Shown: positions 54,230-63,887, counted from the stretch's first letter. The stretch: DNA of 64,000 nucleotides from Deinococcus aerolatus (GCF_014647055.1 NZ_BMOL01000001.1:540096-604095); one strand, 5' to 3'. Notes: a model not told the origin generated them from the sequence alone. Translations and numbers: made by a program.

Positions 54230-55807
54230 TTACTTCTTGCCGTCAATCGTGATGTCCTCGAAGGGCAGCAGGCTGGACGGCCCCGGCTGCCAGCCCTTGA
54301 CGTAGGTGCGGATGGCCGCCAGCGGGCGGGAATGCACGATGGGCAGGCGCACATTGGCGTCGTAGGTGATCTGATGGATCTGGGCGTAGGCCTTGGCCTG
54401 GTTGGCCCGGCTGCTGCTGGCGGCGGCCACACGCAACTGATCAAAGATGGTCTGGTTGCTGAAGTTGCTGTCGCTCGTGGCTTCCTCGCCGTAGTAGGTG
54501 TTATAGAAGTTGTACGGGCTGGCATACGGGCCGGTCCAGCCGATCATGTACATGTCAAAGCCCGGGGACTTCAGGCGGTCTGCCAGGTACTTGGCCCAGT
54601 CCTCGGTCTTGAGGGTCACCTTGATGCCGATGGCGGCCAGATCGGCGGCCATGGCCTCGGCAATCGGTTTGGGCGTGGGGAAGTAGGGACGGCTGACCGG
54701 CATGTACCACAGGTCGATGGAAAAGCCGTTGGGGTAGCCCGCGTCGGCGAGCAGTTTCTTGGCGGCGGCCGGGTCGAATTTGTAATCGGCCGGCACCTTC
54801 GGGCTGTTGGCCCATTTCAGTGCGGGGGGCAGGAAGCTGGCGTCCGTCACGGCCAGGTCGCCCCAGAAGGCGTCCACAATGGCCTTCTTGTTGATGGCCA
54901 TGCTGATGGCCTCACGGACCTTGTCGTTCTTCAGGTACTTGTTGCCGAGGTTCAAGCTGAGCATGCCCACGTTGAAGGACGGCACCAGCACCGCTTCCAG
55001 GTTCTTGTCGGCCTTGACCGCGCCCAGCTGTTCGGGATTCAGGTCGGTGGTGAAGTCGATGGTCCCGGCCTTCAGCTCGTTGAGGCGGGCGCTCGGGTCC
55101 TTCAGGAAGCGCAGCACCAGCGCGTCGTACTTGGCCTTGGTGCCCCAGTACGCCTTGTTGGGGACCAGGTTGATGCGGTCCCCAGTTTTCCATTCGGTCA
55201 TGATGAACGGCCCGGTGCCCACCGGCAGCGCGGCCGGCGTGCCGTACTTGGCGCCCGCCTTCTTGATGGCGGTCGGCGAGGCGATGCCGAAGAAGCTGGT
55301 GGCGAGCGTTTCGGGCAGCTGGGCGTAGCCGCGGGTCATGGTGAAGATCACCTTGTTTGCGCCGTCGGCCCGCACGCTTTTCAGAAGGGAGCTGCTGTCG
55401 CCCTTGAAGCCGCCGAAGATGAACTGCCACGACGTGAAGGTCTTGCTCTGCTCCTTGGCGCCGCCGGGGGCCTCGGGATCCCACCAGCGGTTGACGTTGT
55501 ACACCACGGCGTCGGCGTTGAACGGCGTGCCATCGGTGAACTTGACACCGGGGCGCAGGTAAAAGGTCCATTCGGTGGCATTGGCATTGGTGGTCCACTT
55601 CAGGGCCAGTCCCGGCGCAATGTCGCTGGTGCCGTTCTTGAAGCGCACCAGCCCGTCGTAGACCATCATCTGCGGGGTGGCGGAGTTGCCGTCGGTGATG
55701 GTGCCGGAATCCAGCGAGACGGGTTCGCCGCCCGCGCCGTAGACCAGGGTGGCCGCGCCCGCTGGGGTGCCCAGCAGGGCCAGGGAAAGAAAGAGGGTAC
55801 GCCGCAT
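54230..55807 (-). CDS. ABC transporter substrate-binding protein, peptide/solute family 5
   Basis: A 525-residue exported receptor. Residues 1-19 form a signal peptide (RRTLFLSLALLG, cleavage near AGA-AT). The family 5 signature GLALKWTTNANATEWTFYLRPGVKFTDGTPF is split across residues about 70-100, with the usual NLGNKYLKNDKVREAISMAI later. Such proteins deliver oligopeptides, nickel or other solutes to an inner-membrane ABC permease, and none is in the window. The start at 55807 has AGGAGG 6 nt upstream; the ATG at 55855 would mask the signal peptide. Confidence 0.92.
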   Translation of the reverse strand: MRRTLFLSLALLGTPAGAATLVYGAGGEPVSLDSGTITDGNSATPQMMVYDGLVRFKNGTSDIAPGLALKWTTNANATEWTFYLRPGVKFTDGTPFNADAVVYNVNRWWDPEAPGGAKEQSKTFTSWQFIFGGFKGDSSSLLKSVRADGANKVIFTMTRGYAQLPETLATSFFGIASPTAIKKAGAKYGTPAALPVGTGPFIMTEWKTGDRINLVPNKAYWGTKAKYDALVLRFLKDPSARLNELKAGTIDFTTDLNPEQLGAVKADKNLEAVLVPSFNVGMLSLNLGNKYLKNDKVREAISMAINKKAIVDAFWGDLAVTDASFLPPALKWANSPKVPADYKFDPAAAKKLLADAGYPNGFSIDLWYMPVSRPYFPTPKPIAEAMAADLAAIGIKVTLKTEDWAKYLADRLKSPGFDMYMIGWTGPYASPYNFYNTYYGEEATSDSNFSNQTIFDQLRVAAASSSRANQAKAYAQIHQITYDANVRLPIVHSRPLAAIRTYVKGWQPGPSSLLPFEDITIDGKK

Positions 55808-55957
55808 AGGAGCCTCCTGAAACACAAGTGGAAAGGCGAGGGCCGGTCGAGACACTGGATTGAAAAGGCTGAGGAACAGTTCCGAGGCTAGGGACTGGAG
55901 CGGGCAATGTCAAATGCGTTGCCCAGACCGCGTGGCCGGACCTGGCACGGCCCGGCG

Positions 55958-57040
55958 CTACAGATGTTCCTTGAAAAACGCCACGCTGCGGGTCAGGGCC
56001 GTGCGCAGGTTGCGGCTCAGGTTGTGGTTGTCGCCGGGATACTTGTAGGCCGTGAAGCGCTGTCTCGAGGCGCGCAGGTCATCGGCAAAGGCTTCCTGAA
56101 AGCTGTACGGCACGTCCTTATCGGCAGTGCCGTGCTGCAGCTCGAGGGGCCGCCCGTCCAGCTGCTGCAGGGAGGCGTTGGGGCTCAGGGCGCGCAGGTA
56201 GCGGCGGTTAAGGCGGTCCAGCGTCGGCTTTTCTTCCCCCTGGGGCGAATTCCAGTCGGTGGCCAGCACGTCGTAGCTGGCCACCACGCCCGCCCACAGC
56301 GAGGCAGCCTTCAGGTCCGGGTCCACCAGCATGGCCCGCAAGGACAGCTGGCCCCCCATGCTGTGCCCCCAGAGCCCCAGGCGTGCGGCGTTCACCCGCG
56401 GGTCTTTTTTCAGACTGGCCGCCGCATTCAGCACATCCACGGTGTAGCCGGGATCGTTGTACCCGCCCCGGGCCTCGCCCTCCGAGTCGCCGTGGCCCCG
56501 GTAGTCGCTTTTTAGCGTGACGAATCCGGCCCGGGCAAAGGCGTCCTGATACGCCACGTAACGCTCGGTGGTGCGGTATTGCTGGGGCGGAATATAGCCG
56601 TGGTTGAACACGATGGCGGGCCAGCCCCCCTGCGGCGGCGGGCCGTTCGGAACGGTCAGCAGCGCGAAGATCCTGAGGCCCTCGGACTGGTAGCTGACGA
56701 TCTGACGGCGGTAGTTGTCCCCTGCGTTCAGATTCCGCACCACCGACAGGGGGCTCCCCGGATACTGGCGGGCCCGCAGCGCCGAAAGACTGATGGGCTG
56801 CCGGGCCACCAGCGCCTCGATGGCGGCGTCTGTGATTTCGCCCGGTGGGCCGGGCCGGGCGGCCGCGTCGGGCGGCGCGTCGGCGGGGGAGGTGCCCTGC
56901 GGCGACAGGGCCGGGGTGGACGACGTCTGTGGCTGTGGCTGCCACGGCACCCTGAACGGCAGGTTCTCCGGCTGGGTCAGGGCGATGTACCCCGCGCCCA
57001 GCACCAGCAGCAACACCACGAAATTGACGAGGCGGCGCAC
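55958..57040 (-). CDS. Membrane-anchored S9-like alpha/beta hydrolase, paralog 2
   Basis: A 360-residue hydrolase. One N-terminal hydrophobic helix (4-22), a Pro-rich linker (30-70) and then a prolyl-oligopeptidase-type hydrolase domain. The nucleophile is S227 in GHSMGG. The oxyanion-region NHGYIPPQQY is at 146-155, with RGHGDSEGE after it and a final NHNLS histidine. It is 4 bases behind the upstream paralog (GTG 57040 after TAA 57045-57047), so the two are one operon. The substrate is unknown; esterase or peptidase activity outside the cytoplasm is likely. Confidence 0.85.
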   Translation of the reverse strand: MRRLVNFVVLLLVLGAGYIALTQPENLPFRVPWQPQPQTSSTPALSPQGTSPADAPPDAAARPGPPGEITDAAIEALVARQPISLSALRARQYPGSPLSVVRNLNAGDNYRRQIVSYQSEGLRIFALLTVPNGPPPQGGWPAIVFNHGYIPPQQYRTTERYVAYQDAFARAGFVTLKSDYRGHGDSEGEARGGYNDPGYTVDVLNAAASLKKDPRVNAARLGLWGHSMGGQLSLRAMLVDPDLKAASLWAGVVASYDVLATDWNSPQGEEKPTLDRLNRRYLRALSPNASLQQLDGRPLELQHGTADKDVPYSFQEAFADDLRASRQRFTAYKYPGDNHNLSRNLRTALTRSVAFFKEHL

Positions 57041-57044
57041 CGGG

Positions 57045-58031
57045 TTACAGGTGCTCCTTGAAGAACGCTACGCTGCGGGTCAGGGCCGTCTGCAGGTTGC
57101 GGCTGAGGTTGTGGTTGTCTGCGGGGTAAACGTAACTCTGCACCGGCTTGCCCAGGGCCTTCAGGTCGCTGCTCAGGGTGGTGTGGAAGACCACCGGCAC
57201 ATCCTCGTCCGCCGTGCCGATGTGCAGTTGAAGCGGGCCGCCCAGATCCCTGAGGTAGTTGTTGGCGCTCAGTGTGTTCCAGAATGTGGGATTGCTGGCG
57301 GGGGTGCCGTACTTCGCAACGGCCTTCCGGCGCAGATCCAGTACGCGCTGCGGAATGCTGGCCGGCACGGGGCTGTTCCACTGGGTCATCATAGCGTTGT
57401 AGTCCCCCACCACCCCGGCCCAGATCACCCCGGCCTTGATGCCAGGATCGATGACCATCGCCCGCAGGGTCAGAAAGCCGCCCATGCTGTGGCCCCACAT
57501 GCCGATGCGCGCCGCGTTCACCCGTCCGTCCCGCTTCAGGCTGCCCAGCGCGTTCATCACGTCGTCGGTGTAGCCGGGCGCGTAGTAGCCGCCGAGCGCC
57601 TCTCCCTGGGAGCTGCCATGGCCGCGGTAATCGCTCTTGAGGGTCACGAAGCCTGCGTGGGCGAAGGCGTCCTGATACGCCACGTACCGTTCGGTGGTGC
57701 GGTACTGCTGCGGCGGAATATAGCCGTGGTTGAACACAATGGCGGGCCAGCCCCCCTGCGGCGGCGGGCCGTTCGGAACCGTCAGCAGCGCACGGATGGT
57801 CAGGCCGTCAGACTGATACGCCACCACCTGACGGCTGTAGTTGCTGCCGGCGCCCAGCGTGGTCAGCACCTTCAGGGCGCTGCCGGGATACTTCTTCTCG
57901 CGGGCGGCGGCCACGCTCATGTCGGCCACGTCCACCTTCGCCAGTGCGGCAGCGGACTGTGCCCCGGCCTGGGACCCCAGGGCAGGGACACCAAGCAGCG
58001 CGGTCAGGAAAAGAAGGGGGGTAGCTCTCAT
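57045..58031 (-). CDS. Secreted S9-like alpha/beta hydrolase, paralog 1
   Basis: A 328-residue hydrolase with a cleavable signal peptide (1-24, ending SQAGAQ). The nucleophile is S182 in GHSMGG and NHGYIPPQQY lies at 101-110. The rest parallels the downstream paralog closely, including a stretch of near-identical DNA (57715-57779 versus 56589-56653). TAGCCT (plus 58038-58043) ends 6 nt before the ATG at 58031, so this gene leads the pair. Function cannot be told beyond hydrolase. Confidence 0.87.
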   Translation of the reverse strand: MRATPLLFLTALLGVPALGSQAGAQSAAALAKVDVADMSVAAAREKKYPGSALKVLTTLGAGSNYSRQVVAYQSDGLTIRALLTVPNGPPPQGGWPAIVFNHGYIPPQQYRTTERYVAYQDAFAHAGFVTLKSDYRGHGSSQGEALGGYYAPGYTDDVMNALGSLKRDGRVNAARIGMWGHSMGGFLTLRAMVIDPGIKAGVIWAGVVGDYNAMMTQWNSPVPASIPQRVLDLRRKAVAKYGTPASNPTFWNTLSANNYLRDLGGPLQLHIGTADEDVPVVFHTTLSSDLKALGKPVQSYVYPADNHNLSRNLQTALTRSVAFFKEHL

Positions 58032-58133
58032 CCTCTCAGGCTAGAGGCAGATCCGCCTCCAGAAAGCGTCAGGAGCAACGGTGCGGCCTTGAGACGGGGT
58101 TGCGACTCGGTTCAGGCACGGGCCGAACCAGCT

Positions 58134-58679
58134 TCAGCGGCTGATGTCGTAGCCGGTGATTTTAGTCACGGAGCGCGGGTTGCCGTTGCCCAGCACCGCA
58201 GAACGGTCATACAGGTTCCAGCCGCGTGAGACGGTCATCTCGGGCAGCAACTCGGTCTCGTCGCCGGGCCAGTTTTCCGGGAGTTCCAGGGGGCCGAAGG
58301 TACCGTCCGCCGGGCTGAACACCAGCCACAGACGATTGCGCGCCACCGTCTCGCCCAGCGTCAACCGGGCGTCGTTGTTGGCGTCATTGAAGGCCACCAC
58401 CTGATACACGCCCGCCACGCCGGGAATGTTCGGCAGATCGAAGCCGTACTGCCAGGTGTTCACGCCCGCGCTGACCACGTTCTGGGCAATGCCACTGTTG
58501 TTGGTCACGGCCACCGGAACCCCGGTGCCGACCAGAGCCAGACGCAACCGGGGAGAAGCGCCCCAGTCGCCGCCGATGGTGCCGCTCAGGGCGTAGTCGG
58601 CGGGGGCCTTGACCTCCTGTTGCCCACAGGCAGCCAGGATCAGCGGAAGCAGCAGAGAAGCAGTCGACAGGGGGCGCAT
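58134..58679 (-). CDS. Small lipoprotein with beta-sandwich character, function unknown
   Basis: A 181-residue lipoprotein; the lipobox LAAC puts the lipidated Cys at C18. The rest contains Ig/transthyretin-like strands: YALSGTIGGDWG, YGFDLPNIPGVAGVYQVVAFNDANNDARL and a WPGDETELLPEMTV region. The DANNDARL loop resembles a calcium- or dockerin-like acidic turn, though alone it proves nothing. The start at 58679 is chosen by the signal peptide and by TACGCT (plus 58686-58691), 6 nt upstream. The gene lies after the hydrolase pair and may share their envelope setting. Confidence 0.7.
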   Translation of the reverse strand: MRPLSTASLLLPLILAACGQQEVKAPADYALSGTIGGDWGASPRLRLALVGTGVPVAVTNNSGIAQNVVSAGVNTWQYGFDLPNIPGVAGVYQVVAFNDANNDARLTLGETVARNRLWLVFSPADGTFGPLELPENWPGDETELLPEMTVSRGWNLYDRSAVLGNGNPRSVTKITGYDISR

Positions 58680-59000
58680 GGCACCAGCGTACCCAGCCGA
58701 ATGGTGAGAAGACGCAGCCTGTTTTGCACCTCCCAGCGTCCCCATCCACAGGGCACAGGGCCAGCCCGTACCTGAATCTATTTTTGAGTGAGCACCACAT
58801 GACGAGGCCGTGAAATTTGCTTGCCCTGGTCGCCCATGCACGCTATCCTGGCATCCGTCCAACACACTGCTTGATCCAGTGCAAGCACCTCATTTTCAGG
58901 AATGTCGAGTCACATTCGCTGACCTGGCGCACGCGACGGCCTCAGGAGGCCCAGTCCCGTTGCCAGCGCTCAGACGGAAACGGGCCGACAAGGAGATCAC
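58680..59000. other. Divergent intergenic region before the Ig-repeat lipoprotein
   Basis: About 320 bases with no convincing gene. It holds the leaderless box of the 58679 gene on its left side and a sigma-70-like promoter for the plus-strand lipoprotein in the middle. Right at the end GGAG precedes the ATG at 59001. Confidence 0.6.
58821..58849 (+). promoter_or_regulatory. Candidate promoter of the Ig-repeat lipoprotein
   Basis: TTGCCC (58821-58826), 17-base spacer and TATCCT (58844-58849), four of six matches in each box. It lies about 150 bases before the start codon, giving a leadered mRNA with a good ribosome-binding site. Confidence 0.45.
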
Positions 59001-61592
59001 ATGAAACGATCCTCACCCCTCGCATTTCTGGCCCTCACTGGCTTGCTGCTCACGGCCTGCGGCGGCACCACCCCAGGCGACGTCACCGCACCCGTGATCA
59101 AGCTCGCGGCGGCCCCCAATCCTGTCACCGCGGCCGGCGACGTCACCCTGACTGCCACGGCCAGCGACAATGTGGCCGTAACCAAGGTGACCTTCTACCG
59201 CGGCACCACCGAGATCGGCAGTGACACCACCGCGCCCTACGAACTCAAAGACAGCGTGACTGCCGCCAACAACGGCAGCGTGATCTACCGCGCCGTCGCC
59301 ACCGACGCTGCTGGGAACACGGCGGACACCGCAGAAGTGGTGACGGTCAATATCAGCACAGACACCGCAGCGCCCACGGTCAAGCTCACGGCGGCGCCCA
59401 GCACCGTCACCACCGCCGGTCCTGTCACGCTGACCGCAGACGCCACCGACGATGTGGACGTCGTCAAGGTGACCTTCTACCGCGGCGCCACCGAGATCGG
59501 CAGCGACACCACCGCGCCCTACACCTTCAGCGACAGCGTGACCGCCGCCAACAACGGCAGCGTGGTCTATCGCGCCGTTGCGGTGGACGCCGCTGGAAAG
59601 AGCGGCGAGTCCACGGCCACGGTGACTGTCAACATCGACGATGCCCCGGTAGACACCACCAAACCTACGGTCAAACTCGAAGCGGCTCCCAAAACGGTCA
59701 CGTTTACTGGGACCGTCACCTTGACCTCCACCGCCAGCGACAACGTGGCCGTCACCAAAGTCGCCTTTTATAAGGGCAACACCCTGATCAGCGAGGACGC
59801 CACCGCCCCCTACACGGCAACGACCACCGTCGGCCCGGCAGACAGCGGCACACTAACCTTCCGCGCGGTGGCCAGCGATGCGGCAGGGAACACGGCGGAA
59901 GCCACCGATACGGTGAATGTCGTTACTGGGACGGGCATAATCCAGGGTATCGTCGTGGATCAGAATATCGGTGCGCCTGTGGCCGGCAGCAGCATCACGG
60001 TAACGTCGGCGGGCAAGACCTTAAGCACGCTAACCAGCGGGTCCGATGGCACCTTCAATCTGGATAAGCTGCCCGCCGGAACGTATGACCTTCAGGCGCG
60101 CAAGGCTGGGATGGCGGGCTTCGATCTGCATGGTCTGGTGGTAGAGGACGGGGCTGTCAAGGTGCGCGTGATTCAGCCGCCCGCCTTTGAAACCAGCGCC
60201 ACCACTGACGGTGCCAAACTGCTGCTGACGCGCGCAGACGGCCAGACGCCATTGGCAGGCACGACATTCACCGACACCGTGGACTTCAAGATCACAGGAG
60301 CCAACGATTCCAATCATGTGGGACCGGTCCGTGTCATGTATGCCCAACTGGGACGTACACCCGGCTCCAGCAGCGTGACAGGCTCCTCGCAGGACGGCAA
60401 ATGGTTCTTTGCGCCGCCGCAGGACGTCTTGGCGCCCCCCACCTCCGGGGCCGTGACTCTGCCCAATGCGGCGACCCCCAATTTCGTCAAGGGCTTCGGC
60501 AGTGCCGCCGGTGAAGCGGTCAATCTGGAAGTTCTGGTCATCGACTATAACTACAACTACTCGCTGTACATCGTGCCAATCACGCTGAAGAACACTTCGG
60601 CCGCAGCGGGCACAACGGTCACGGCCCCCACCAAGGCCGCTGCCGTGGCCTACACCTTAAAGCAAGAGGGTTCGTGGACCCGGCCCTACTCCCTGCCCGA
60701 CGCAGATGGCTCCACACCAGCGGGTGACGCCGCACCCAATGGCTCCGGCATCTTTGTGGAAGTGCGCTGGTGCAACACCGGCGCTGCACCATTCGGCTTC
60801 GATATCGAGCGCTCGGCAGATGGAACGACCTTCAGTAAGATTGGTACCGTGGCAGGCGGAACAAGCGCCTCGTGCTCGGCCAATCAGCTCTCACGTCCCT
60901 TCTTCTACCGCGATAACAGCGCCGACCTGAGCGTGGGCAAGACCTTCACCTACCGCGTTGTGGCGCGCGGCGCGAACACTGCGGTCAGCAACACCACACA
61001 GACCACTCCGCTGGCTCAGTTCCTGCCCAAGTTGCTGGGGCCAGCCGATGAGAGCACTGGCGTGTCGCTGACCCCCATCTTCGTGATCGGTCACCCACAA
61101 CTGGCCATCGGCGCGGACGGCGCAGGTTACAACCTGCAATTACGCGACCTGTTCAATCTCAGCGGTTATAACCTGCCAGGCAACCCGGCTGTGGCCAACA
61201 CCCTGGGCCTCTTCCGGGTGGAAGAAGGCACTGGCGACGCAGGCAATGGCGTTCCTGTCGGACAGACGCTGGTCTTCACCTCGGGGCTGAGGAACAATGC
61301 CCTCCTGACCGATACGGCGGGCGTCATCAGTGCCAGCAAGCCCAATCTTGCCCCTGTGGACACCACCAACCACACCGTTAGCCTGCCCTCGGAGCTGTTT
61401 ATCAATCCGCTTCAGCCGCTGCGTCCCCACAAGTGGCAGATGTATGCCGGTTACGCCTACAAGTACCTACCTGCCGAAGAAGGGCGCGTGAACGCCTACT
61501 CGGTTTACACCTGGCCCAGCAGCACCACCCAACCGATCCCGGCCACCCGGCCTCTGAACCAGAACTTCGACTTCATCACAGGTCAGAAGTAA
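59001..61592 (+). CDS. Large surface lipoprotein with three Ig-like repeats
   Basis: An 863-residue lipoprotein. Its lipobox LTAC has C20 as the lipid site. Three tandem Ig-like repeats of about 90-100 residues follow (roughly 30-118, 122-213, 216-310), each opening with a TAP or TKP-VKL strand and holding VTKVTFYRG- or VAFYKG-type strands. A carboxypeptidase-regulatory-like segment comes next (about 313-390, GIIQGIVVDQNIGAPV, then TYDLQARKAGM). The remaining 470 residues are beta-rich with no recognised family, plausibly fibronectin-III-like. GGAG lies 8 nt before the ATG. It is probably an adhesive or scaffolding surface protein. The subtilisin-like lipoprotein follows. Confidence 0.8.
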   Translation: MKRSSPLAFLALTGLLLTACGGTTPGDVTAPVIKLAAAPNPVTAAGDVTLTATASDNVAVTKVTFYRGTTEIGSDTTAPYELKDSVTAANNGSVIYRAVATDAAGNTADTAEVVTVNISTDTAAPTVKLTAAPSTVTTAGPVTLTADATDDVDVVKVTFYRGATEIGSDTTAPYTFSDSVTAANNGSVVYRAVAVDAAGKSGESTATVTVNIDDAPVDTTKPTVKLEAAPKTVTFTGTVTLTSTASDNVAVTKVAFYKGNTLISEDATAPYTATTTVGPADSGTLTFRAVASDAAGNTAEATDTVNVVTGTGIIQGIVVDQNIGAPVAGSSITVTSAGKTLSTLTSGSDGTFNLDKLPAGTYDLQARKAGMAGFDLHGLVVEDGAVKVRVIQPPAFETSATTDGAKLLLTRADGQTPLAGTTFTDTVDFKITGANDSNHVGPVRVMYAQLGRTPGSSSVTGSSQDGKWFFAPPQDVLAPPTSGAVTLPNAATPNFVKGFGSAAGEAVNLEVLVIDYNYNYSLYIVPITLKNTSAAAGTTVTAPTKAAAVAYTLKQEGSWTRPYSLPDADGSTPAGDAAPNGSGIFVEVRWCNTGAAPFGFDIERSADGTTFSKIGTVAGGTSASCSANQLSRPFFYRDNSADLSVGKTFTYRVVARGANTAVSNTTQTTPLAQFLPKLLGPADESTGVSLTPIFVIGHPQLAIGADGAGYNLQLRDLFNLSGYNLPGNPAVANTLGLFRVEEGTGDAGNGVPVGQTLVFTSGLRNNALLTDTAGVISASKPNLAPVDTTNHTVSLPSELFINPLQPLRPHKWQMYAGYAYKYLPAEEGRVNAYSVYTWPSSTTQPIPATRPLNQNFDFITGQK

Positions 61593-61708
61593 GCGGGAAA
61601 CCGTGTGGCGGACCCTTGTCCAATGCCGCACGGCTTTGCAGTTGAGTTCGTCACGTAATTCCAGCACCGTCATAGCCGTTCTACGGCCAGCGCGTTCAAG
61701 GAGATTTC

Positions 61709-63829
61709 ATGCACAGACCATCACTTCACAACCTCAGTCGCAATCTCGGCATGGTAGCCCTTACGGCGCTGCTGGCCGCCTGCGGACAACAGACCGCTGG
61801 CACTGCCCCGATGGGCGCCTTGCCCAAAGCAGATCTAAGTGAAAACGCCACGGTGGCCCAGAGCGGCAAACTCAGGTACGTACAGAACGAACTGATGGTG
61901 GGCTACACCGATGACGCCAGCCTCAAGCGCGCTGTCTCCACCCTGAAGGCCACTGTGGTAGCGACGATTCCCGAAATCCGGGTGGCCCTGCTGCGCGTTG
62001 AGGGCGACAGCCTGAAGGTCAGCGCGCAGGCCTTCCGTCTGCCGGGCCTGCGTTACGCCCAGGCCAACGAGATCATCGCGGGTGACCAGCTGCCGGCCGG
62101 ACAGGTCAAGGGCGATTTGAACGCCCAGGCTGCGTCTGCGGATCAGATTTTTGATGAGTTGCCGCAGTATGCCCTGGACCCCCGCCACCTGAACGCCAAG
62201 GCCGCCTGGGACGCCGGCCTGAACGGACAGGGCGTGGTGGTGGCCGTGCTGGATGATCCCGGCGACGTCTCGCACCCCGACTTGAAGGCCAACTGGGCTG
62301 GGAAGGCTTATAACCCGTTCCTAAACAAGGTGTATACCGACGCCGCCGAGTGGGTCAAGGACTCCGCAAGTGAGTTTGCCGATCACGGTACTTTCGTGGC
62401 CTCCAGCATCGTGGCAGCCGACGACGGCAAGGGCATCGTGGGGGTTGCGCCCAAGGCCACATGGCTTCCTGTGGTCATCAACCCGGCAGCCAAACAGACC
62501 AACGAGTTCTACTCCTCGTTCTACATCGCGCGGGCCGCCGTGTGGGCCAGCAACAATGGCGCGCGGGTGCTGAACAACTCCTGGGGCGGCGGCATCTCCT
62601 TTGGGGCCGTCAAGGACGCCTTCGACTACGCCATGAGCAACGGCACAGCCGTCGTGGCCTCCATGGGCAACAGCTACTACGACGAGTTCCAGTACCCCGC
62701 CGCGTTACCTGGCGTGATTGCCTCGGGGGCATTAGACGGCAGTAACCGCCGGGTCACCTTCTCCACCATGGGCCGTCACATCTCATCTTCGGCCCCCGGT
62801 CAGGACACCATGCTGGCGAGTCCCACCTGGCAGGGCGGTGGACACGCGCTGATTTCAGGAACTTCCTTCTCCAGCCCCTACACCGCTGGCGTTGCCGCCC
62901 TGGTGTACCAGAAGTGCCCGTCCGCCACGCCTTTCCAAGTGCGCCGCGTGCTGGAAACGACGGCCAACAGCAGCATCGGTTCCAACCCCAATGGTTTTGA
63001 CCGCGACACCGGCTGGGGTGCGCTGAACGCCGGGAACATCGCCAAAACCCTGACGTCCTGCGACAAGCTGCCCGCCAAGGGCGCCAACGTCAAGATCAAT
63101 GTGACGTATATCGATGACTCCGGACAACATCCTGGTGTCCTGGGCGACGTTATGTTGCGGGGCAAAGGTATGCGTGCCGGGGCCACCGACGACCCCACCC
63201 CACTGTACCTGTCCACCACCGATGCACAGGGCAACGCCACCTTCGCCGAGATCGCGCCTGGCGAGTATGACCTGTACGTGGCCGGTTCTGATCTGAGCGT
63301 CACGGGCGGACTCACCGAGGAGCGGGGAACTTACATCGGCAGCTTCACGGCCACGTCCGGCTCCACTCGGGCAAATCCGGACATCAAGCAAGTGGTGCTT
63401 ACGGCAGCCTCCCCCGACTTCAATCCGGTGGACCCGTATGAGCCTAACGACAGCCCATCCGCTGCCAAGCCCATCACGTACGGCCAGACGACCCAGACTG
63501 CCTACATCTACAACAAGCCCAGCGACTACGACTACTTCAGTTTTGCGGGGACAGCCGGGGACGATATCAAGGCCGAGGTCCTGGCGATGGGCCAGCTGGG
63601 AGGATCGCTCGACTCGTATCTGTTCCTGTTCGGCCCGGACGGTAAGAAGCTAGCCGACAACGATGACCGTGGTAATCCCCGTATCGACTCGGATTCTGAG
63701 ATCAGCTTGAAGCTTCCCGTGTCAGGAACCTATTACCTGGCTGTTACCAGCTACAACATCGCTGAGGGAACGGGCGACGATGGCAGTCCTTTTAACAAGT
63801 ACAAGCTGAAGCTGGCCAAGACCAACTAA
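61709..63829 (+). CDS. Subtilisin-like serine protease lipoprotein with C-terminal PPC domain
   Basis: A 706-residue exported protease. The lipobox LAAC gives C25. An inhibitor-type propeptide covers about 50-125. The S8 catalytic domain has D182 in VAVLDD (where TG is normally next, here DP), H226 in DHGTFVA, N321 for the oxyanion hole and S386 in SGTSFSSP. A carboxypeptidase-regulatory-like segment (about 450-545) is followed by a PPC domain (about 575-706) of the type removed during maturation in many secreted proteases. AAGGAG lies upstream of the ATG. It probably degrades extracellular protein for nutrients, or processes surface proteins such as its neighbour. Confidence 0.92.
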   Translation: MHRPSLHNLSRNLGMVALTALLAACGQQTAGTAPMGALPKADLSENATVAQSGKLRYVQNELMVGYTDDASLKRAVSTLKATVVATIPEIRVALLRVEGDSLKVSAQAFRLPGLRYAQANEIIAGDQLPAGQVKGDLNAQAASADQIFDELPQYALDPRHLNAKAAWDAGLNGQGVVVAVLDDPGDVSHPDLKANWAGKAYNPFLNKVYTDAAEWVKDSASEFADHGTFVASSIVAADDGKGIVGVAPKATWLPVVINPAAKQTNEFYSSFYIARAAVWASNNGARVLNNSWGGGISFGAVKDAFDYAMSNGTAVVASMGNSYYDEFQYPAALPGVIASGALDGSNRRVTFSTMGRHISSSAPGQDTMLASPTWQGGGHALISGTSFSSPYTAGVAALVYQKCPSATPFQVRRVLETTANSSIGSNPNGFDRDTGWGALNAGNIAKTLTSCDKLPAKGANVKINVTYIDDSGQHPGVLGDVMLRGKGMRAGATDDPTPLYLSTTDAQGNATFAEIAPGEYDLYVAGSDLSVTGGLTEERGTYIGSFTATSGSTRANPDIKQVVLTAASPDFNPVDPYEPNDSPSAAKPITYGQTTQTAYIYNKPSDYDYFSFAGTAGDDIKAEVLAMGQLGGSLDSYLFLFGPDGKKLADNDDRGNPRIDSDSEISLKLPVSGTYYLAVTSYNIAEGTGDDGSPFNKYKLKLAKTN

Positions 63830-63887
63830 AGATAGTCAGAAGGGCGATCAAGTCATCGAATGACTTGATCGCCCTTCTGACTATCTT
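63829..63887. terminator. Perfect 28-bp bidirectional hairpin between convergent genes
   Basis: Arms 63829-63856 and 63860-63887 are exact reverse complements with a 3-base loop (CGA). It starts at the last base of the protease stop codon and contains the stop codon of the convergent gene (63881-63883). It should terminate transcription from both sides. Confidence 0.85.

Noticed and set aside
59080..59930. Regularly spaced DNA repeats that could suggest a CRISPR array
   Set aside because: Spacing is about 280 bases, the copies are imperfect and in frame, and they encode tandem Ig-like domains.
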